A stretch of DNA of 64,000 nucleotides from Hyphomicrobiales bacterium (GTDB taxonomy: Bacteria > Pseudomonadota > Alphaproteobacteria > Parvibaculales > Parvibaculaceae). Numbering within the stretch: the first letter of the stretch is position 1; each line of letters opens with the position of its first letter. The notes under the pieces are model-generated. The model did not search any database, was not told the origin of the DNA, and saw only the letters and a list, made by a program, of their open reading frames with translations. The stretch lies in contig WGND01000006.1 of the NCBI GenBank assembly GCA_016124805.1, forward strand, positions 79,587-143,586, given 5' to 3'. The translations under genes were made by a program, and so were the position numbers. Shown in pieces: positions 60,435-64,000 of this stretch.

Positions 60435-62323
60435 TCATGTCGGCGCCCATCAGGAATCTCAGCCGTCGCGGTCCCCCACAGCGTGTGTCCTCGCACTCGC
60501 TTTTGACCGACCGTCAATGGTATTTCGACAGTCCGAGACCGGATCTGCGATCCCATCAACTTCTCATCGATTGGGCCTTCGAACTTCCGGACGGCAGCCG
60601 GTTCACCGATCAGCAATGGGACCGGTGGCTGCGGGATGCCCGCGCGTTCATATGGTCGCTACACGTCGATCCGCCGCCAGGCCGTCGGCAGGCGCGGCCA
60701 CGGTCGCTCGTCACTACCGCGCTCAAGCTTCGCCTCCTGATCCGGTGGATGACCGAACAGACCATGCACGCTTTCGACGGACTGGATCGTGATGCTGCCG
60801 GGCGCTTCATGCATCATGTCGCCGCACGACGAACGCATGCGGGCGCGCCGATCAGGCCGGGCACCAGACATGACTACGCCAATCTTCTGCTCGCCCTCTA
60901 TCAGCAGAGGTCCAAGCTCGCGTTCCCGCCGCCCGAGCATCCATTCGGCGAAGAGCGGGCCAGCCGGTTTTCCGGATTCAGCGGTCGCACTGTTCGGCGC
61001 TTGCCCTTCACGCCGGATACCATCGCCGTTCCACTCGTCTCGGCGGCAATCCGGCTGATCGGCCAGCCGGCCGACGACATCATTGCACTGCGCGACCAGG
61101 CCGTTCCTTTCCGTATGGATGATCAGGGCCGCTCCTTCTTCATTCACCGGCAGGCGGTTCGCAATCTCGTCTCATCGTTCCGCTTTTCCACCATCGATGG
61201 CGAGGAGGCCCCCTGGCATGCGCCGTTGACCCGAACGAAGGATCTGCGTCTGCTGATCAACCGGATCCAGGAGGCTTGCTTCGTTACTATCGCCTATCTG
61301 GTTGGCGCGCGGGTCTCGGAGATTCTGACACTCGAGGCAAATTGCATCGAAGAACACCCATCCGCGGATGGCGGCGAAGCCTTGGCCTATCTCCGCGGGC
61401 GGATATTCAAGACCGCCGCTAATGAAGCCGGAACCCCGCATCTTTGGCCGGCGCCGCCTCCCGTCCTGCGCGCCGTCGACATTCTGCATAGGCTGTCGGA
61501 ACCTTTTCGGACTGAGACCGGACGATCGGAACTCTGGCTCTCCCTTGCCGGCAGCGGCATCGTCGACCGCCGCGCACCGGAGGTCATAACCGCTGGTTCC
61601 CTCATCGTCCGCCTGAACGAACGGTTCGCCCCCTTCATCGATCTGCCTCGCAAGGAGGACGGCTCGCGCTGGCATCTGACCACGCATCAGGGTCGCAAGA
61701 CCTTCGCCCGCTTCGTCGGCAAACGCGACCGCACCGGCCTTCATGCCCTCCAGCATCATTTCGGGCACGTAACTCGCATCATGACCGACAGCGCATATGT
61801 CGGCACCGATTTCGATCTTGCCGAGCTCGTAGATGCCCAAACCCTCGAAGAGACACGATCCGCTCTCGAGGAACTGCTCACCACCGCTCGCCTCGGCGGG
61901 AAGGCCGGACGTTTGCTGTCATCGCGATCAAGGTTTCGCGGCCGCACCCGCGACGGCGATCTCGCCGCCTATGTCGACTTCCTCATCGAGGACAGCGGCA
62001 TGCGCCTCGGCGTTTGCGATTGGGGCTACTGCGTCTATCGCGCCGAGACCGCCGCCTGCATGGGCGACGAACGCGGCCCGAACCCGCTATGGCGCACCGA
62101 GAGCACCTGCGTGAGCTGCGCCAATTTCGCTGTCACCGAGCGTCACCGGCCCGTCTGGCAGGCTCGACTCGATCGCAATCTTGCTCTGATTGCGGATCAT
62201 CAGCTCGACGAGGCAAGCCTGGTTCTCGCCAAAACGCGCATCGCCGAGTGCGAGCGCATCCTGTCCGAACTTTCCGCCACAGAGGAATCCCATGGCCAAG
62301 CCATCAGCCGCAAACCCGCATGA
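60431..62323 (+). CDS. Tyrosine recombinase 3 of the trio
   Basis: The 630-residue product has a catalytic domain with VGARVSEILTLEAN (Arg), TTHQGRKTFARFV (HxxR) and LQHHFGHVTRIMTDSAYVG (His and Tyr). A C-terminal cluster VCDWGYCVYR and STCVSCANF may bind zinc. The ATG overlaps the stop of gene 2 by four bases. It is of the size of the large recombinase (TnpB) of Tn554. Confidence 0.87.
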   Translation: MIMSAPIRNLSRRGPPQRVSSHSLLTDRQWYFDSPRPDLRSHQLLIDWAFELPDGSRFTDQQWDRWLRDARAFIWSLHVDPPPGRRQARPRSLVTTALKLRLLIRWMTEQTMHAFDGLDRDAAGRFMHHVAARRTHAGAPIRPGTRHDYANLLLALYQQRSKLAFPPPEHPFGEERASRFSGFSGRTVRRLPFTPDTIAVPLVSAAIRLIGQPADDIIALRDQAVPFRMDDQGRSFFIHRQAVRNLVSSFRFSTIDGEEAPWHAPLTRTKDLRLLINRIQEACFVTIAYLVGARVSEILTLEANCIEEHPSADGGEALAYLRGRIFKTAANEAGTPHLWPAPPPVLRAVDILHRLSEPFRTETGRSELWLSLAGSGIVDRRAPEVITAGSLIVRLNERFAPFIDLPRKEDGSRWHLTTHQGRKTFARFVGKRDRTGLHALQHHFGHVTRIMTDSAYVGTDFDLAELVDAQTLEETRSALEELLTTARLGGKAGRLLSSRSRFRGRTRDGDLAAYVDFLIEDSGMRLGVCDWGYCVYRAETAACMGDERGPNPLWRTESTCVSCANFAVTERHRPVWQARLDRNLALIADHQLDEASLVLAKTRIAECERILSELSATEESHGQAISRKPA

Positions 62324-62768
62324 TCAACGCATGCAGGCGACGGCCGAGAAGCTACGCGCCGCGCTTGATCGATTGACGGGTGGAACGAGCCAGCGCCCTG
62401 ACGGCCCGATACAGCGTCTGACCGTTGCGGCACTGGCCCGCGAGGCGGGCGTTGGCCGCAATGCCGTCTACGCCAATCACCGCGATATCCTCGACGAGCT
62501 CATCCGTGCCCGTCAGCGGCAGCGCCCGCCGGACCGGACCGTTATCGACAAGGACAAGATCACCGAACAGCGCAGTGTGATCGAAGATATGCAGCAGCAG
62601 ATTCGACAACTCGCGACCGAGAATGCCGGTCTCATGCGACGCGCCATCGAGGCCGAACATCGTGCCGACAGGGCCGAACGCCGCTGCGCACAGTTGACGA
62701 AGGAGGTCGACACTCTACGCCGCCCGATGCTGCTGCGATCGCCAGATGGCGATACGGCGCGACGCTGA
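62292..62768 (+). CDS. TnpC-like/DUF6262 accessory protein
   Basis: The 158-residue protein has an N-terminal helix-turn-helix-like segment, LTVAALAREAGVGRNAVYANH at about residues 43-63, and a long coiled coil (about 85-145) rich in E, R and Q. Small proteins of this sort follow the recombinases in Tn554-like elements and aid transposition. It starts 32 bases before gene 3 ends. Confidence 0.75.
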   Translation: MAKPSAANPHDQRMQATAEKLRAALDRLTGGTSQRPDGPIQRLTVAALAREAGVGRNAVYANHRDILDELIRARQRQRPPDRTVIDKDKITEQRSVIEDMQQQIRQLATENAGLMRRAIEAEHRADRAERRCAQLTKEVDTLRRPMLLRSPDGDTARR

Positions 62769-63251
62769 ACTGTGCCACGCCCTCCTTGGGCCTCGCGGTC
62801 AATCGCGATGCGCCAACAAAATGATCCCCAGGGTCGGAGTGGCGAGGCTCACCTTCCTTGTCACCGTAAAAGGCGGGCCGGGCCCAGATGCGATTTCGCG
62901 CCTGGTCAAGGCATGTCATCATCGTCCGGATTTCGGTGTCCTGAGCCAAGGCCTTCTCCTCCATCTGACTGACTGAGGTGCGTCCATTGCGGCCTTTCTT
63001 GCTTGCGTATCTCACACCGCGTCCGGCTGCGATGCAGCCCGACCTTGATCCCGCAACAGCGCAATGCCGACCTTCTTCCCCGCCGTGCTCGGCTGACGCC
63101 TGCGCGCGGCTTCCTCGCGCACCAAGAACCTCGCCCTCGCGCCGCCCTCCATTTCATTTCGGCCCTGCGGGTGCGGGCCGGTCGCCCGGTGATCTCCGAT
63201 CGCCATCAAGGCCGCGATGGTCGCGACCTGATACAGCAAAGGAGAAGACAA
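62769..63251. other. Non-coding gap with leader L9
   Basis: A minus-strand frame (62632-63015) overlaps the TnpC-like gene and has no clear family, so I do not call it. From about 63120 the sequence resembles the regions before DUF2493 and the interrupted DUF736 gene and ends in leader L9. Confidence 0.45.
63193..63251 (+). promoter_or_regulatory. Structured leader L9 of the intact DUF736 gene
   Basis: TCTCC (63193-63197) can pair with GGAGA (63241-63245), which is the ribosome site itself. The inner stem CGCGA/TCGCG (63213-63217/63221-63225) has the loop TGG. The sequence AAGGCCGCGA.GGTCGCG is shared with L5. Confidence 0.55.
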
Positions 63252-63548
63252 ATGGCTCAGATCGGCACTTTTACCCGCAACGAAGACGGCTCTTTCGCCG
63301 GAGTGATCAAGACGCTCAACCTCAACATCAAGGCCCGCCTCGTCGTCGCAGAGAAGGAAAGCGAGAAGTCGCCGGACCTTCGCGCCCTCGCGGGCACCAT
63401 CGAGATCGGCGCCGGCTGGAAAAAGACCGCCAAGGAGACCGGTCGGGAGTATCACTCGGTCAAGCTGGACGATCCGAGCTTCCCGGCCCCGATCTACGCC
63501 AGCCTCGTCGAGAACGAAGACGGATATGTCCTCATCTGGTCCCGCTGA
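63252..63548 (+). CDS. DUF736 family protein
   Basis: The 98-residue product starts [21 protein letters not shown] and ends with [20 protein letters not shown] and VLIWSR, a complete DUF736 protein. The family is a small beta-barrel found on alphaproteobacterial ICEs and plasmids, possibly single-stranded-DNA-binding. It lies inside the recombinase element as a passenger, and it differs in sequence from the interrupted host copy. GGAG precedes the ATG by seven bases. Confidence 0.9.
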   Translation: MAQIGTFTRNEDGSFAGVIKTLNLNIKARLVVAEKESEKSPDLRALAGTIEIGAGWKKTAKETGREYHSVKLDDPSFPAPIYASLVENEDGYVLIWSR

Positions 63549-63615
63549 GGCGGCCACTCATAGGACGCGGCGCTCCACCTCGGAGCGCCGCAATCCGGCA
63601 AAAGGACACCAAGAA

Positions 63616-63685
63616 ATGTCATTCAGAGAATCCGGAAGCCAGATCAACGACTTCGAGGCAGAAAGACAATTGACGGCTGACCTAA
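63616..63685 (+). pseudogene. Start of a gene cut by the element's right end
   Basis: AAAGGA lies nine bases before an ATG that opens SFRESGSQINDFEAERQL. The frame crosses the element's right junction and continues in a wrong frame over the DUF736 middle part. It is probably the 5' end of a gene that was cut at the junction. I do not recognise it. Confidence 0.4.
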
Positions 63686-63859
63686 AACGGCTTCGCCGGC
63701 GAAATCGTCACCCTCAGCGTCCAGGCCAAGGGCGTGCGCATCGTCCCCGAGACCCGGGCCACTGGCGAGAACGCCCCCAGCCACCGCGTCTTCGTCGGCC
63801 GCGCCGATTATGCTGTGAACGGGATTATGCGGAGTGCCGGGTTTTGAGGTCCGGTTTTT
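63686..63859 (+). pseudogene. DUF736 gene, middle part, with foreign 3' end
   Basis: The frame NGFAGEIVTLSVQAKG, then VRIVPETRATGENAPSHRVF and VGRA, is DUF736 sequence that continues the 5' part at 57071. After the codons for GRAD it enters a different sequence starting TTATGC at 63808 and stops at 63859. The C-terminal half of the gene is therefore lost or displaced. Confidence 0.8.
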
Positions 63860-63892
63860 CGGCTGTTCTGGCGGATTCTGCTCCGCATAATC
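63806..63892. repeat. GATTATGCGGAG inverted and direct repeats
   Basis: GATTATGCGGAG (63823-63834) and CTCCGCATAATC (63881-63892) are perfect 12-bp inverted repeats 46 bases apart; with flanks they match 14 of 15. A third, direct, near copy GATTATGCTGTG is at 63806-63817. They begin exactly where DUF736 homology ends, so they look like recombination sites or the end of another element. Confidence 0.6.
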
Positions 63893-63907
63893 GCGGGCTT
63901 TGTGGGC

Positions 63908-63934
63908 GGGCGCCCCGCCGTGAGCGGAGCGCCC
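63908..63934. repeat. Strong GC hairpin downstream of the third DUF736 gene
   Basis: GGGCGC/GCGCCC and CCGC/GCGG stack into one stem with a short loop. It lies nine bases past the stop of the minus-strand DUF736 gene. With no U tract it may still protect or terminate that transcript. Confidence 0.4.
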
Positions 63935-63942
63935 TTGTCCGG

Positions 63943-64000
63943 TCATCGCGACCAGATGAGCTTGTGCTCGCCCTTGTCGCCCTGCACCAGGGAGGCGTAG
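63943..64000 (-). CDS. DUF736 family protein, C-terminal end (partial)
   Basis: The minus-strand frame entering from the right edge reads YASLVQGDKGEHKLIWSR and stops at 63943. This is the standard C-terminus of DUF736. The rest of the gene is outside the window. It points toward the plus-strand DUF736 fragment that lost its C-terminal half, so the two may be pieces of one gene separated by an inversion, or two copies. Confidence 0.7.
   Translation of the reverse strand, partial: YASLVQGDKGEHKLIWSR

Larger units (their letters stand above)
57107..63689. mobile_element. Three-recombinase element inserted in a DUF736 gene
   Basis: AACG stands at both junctions (57107-57110 and 63686-63689). 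Just inside lie inverted ends: CGAATTAGGT on the left and, in reverse complement, CGTTTTAGGT on the right. The 6.6-kb unit carries three overlapping tyrosine recombinase genes, a TnpC-like gene, an intact DUF736 gene with its own leader, and the start of another frame. The order is like Tn554 or recombinase-in-trio elements. Confidence 0.7.
30203..64000. mobile_element. Integrative element, left part (ICE-like), runs off the window
   Basis: The element starts inside the tRNA-Leu and contains a tyrosine integrase, AlpA-like regulators, a defence block and backbone genes found on alphaproteobacterial ICEs and plasmids: ArdC, ParB, the methylase/strawberry-notch helicase, a TOPRIM primase-like protein, DUF2493 and DUF736. 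Relaxase and type IV secretion genes are not in view; they would be expected to the right. The right end is not seen. Confidence 0.8.

Noticed and set aside
62632..63015. Minus-strand frame of 127 codons after the TnpC-like gene
   Set aside because: It overlaps the end of a better gene on the other strand and I see no family or ribosome site. It could be a small gene, but support is too thin.
1..64000. CRISPR arrays and rRNA genes
   Set aside because: I looked for regularly spaced direct repeats and for rRNA sequence and saw none.

Overview
The window is alphaproteobacterial chromosomal DNA. The protein types suggest this: a Coq4-family ubiquinone protein, a Kef antiporter, several acyl-CoA ligases, and ParB/ArdC/DUF736-type integrative-element genes usual in Rhizobiales and Sphingomonadales. 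GC is high throughout. I cannot name the genus.

Positions 1-30,100 are core-like chromosome. In order: the end of a Kef antiporter; an SDR oxidoreductase; an alpha/beta hydrolase; a DsbA-fold isomerase; a three-gene glycerol-phosphate/ether-lipid-like operon (glpD, lipid kinase, alkyl-DHAP-synthase-like flavoprotein); a SulP transporter; an HSL-type esterase; DUF924; a feruloyl-CoA synthase and a fatty-acyl-CoA ligase; two tandem carboxymuconolactone-decarboxylase-fold proteins with a GST; a GH84-type glycosidase; an SDR facing a luciferase-like monooxygenase across a 43-bp palindrome; a FATP-type acyl-CoA synthetase; TusA-like, GNAT and ArsC/Spx-like genes; Coq4 divergent from a TetR regulator with a clear operator; a large secreted protein of unknown function; a DUF347 membrane protein; and an EAL protein.

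At 30,148 lies the 3' half of a tRNA-Leu(CAA). Its anticodon stem does not pair with the sequence on its other side. This is best read as the left attachment site of an integrative element that runs off the right edge of the window. A tyrosine integrase (30,389) and two AlpA-like regulators follow. Next comes a defence-rich block (32.4-40.6 kb, all minus strand): a four-gene operon with an XRE-ImmA/IrrE protein and an Mrr-like nuclease behind a 28-bp palindrome; a Gabija-like OLD nuclease/UvrD helicase pair; and an AbiE toxin-antitoxin pair with a 46-bp inverted-repeat operator. The plus-strand backbone then begins: ArdC-like, HEPN-like, ParB-like, a 1,447-residue methylase/helicase, a TOPRIM primase-like protein, DUF2493 and small proteins. 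A large RloC-like ATPase is inserted as cargo.

Three overlapping tyrosine recombinase genes plus a TnpC-like gene (57.1-63.7 kb) sit inside a DUF736 gene. The two gene halves rejoin in frame if one copy of the shared AACG is removed. The element carries a second, intact DUF736 gene. The right edge holds another broken DUF736 junction with GATTATGCGGAG inverted repeats and the tail of a third DUF736 copy on the minus strand.

The most unusual signal is a set of at least nine leaders just upstream of backbone start codons. Each combines an inner hairpin with an outer stem that lies close to, covers, or can re-pair around the Shine-Dalgarno sequence. Two leaders are nearly identical 49-mers with a compensatory base change. 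Three others share a second consensus. Together they suggest translational control of the element's genes.
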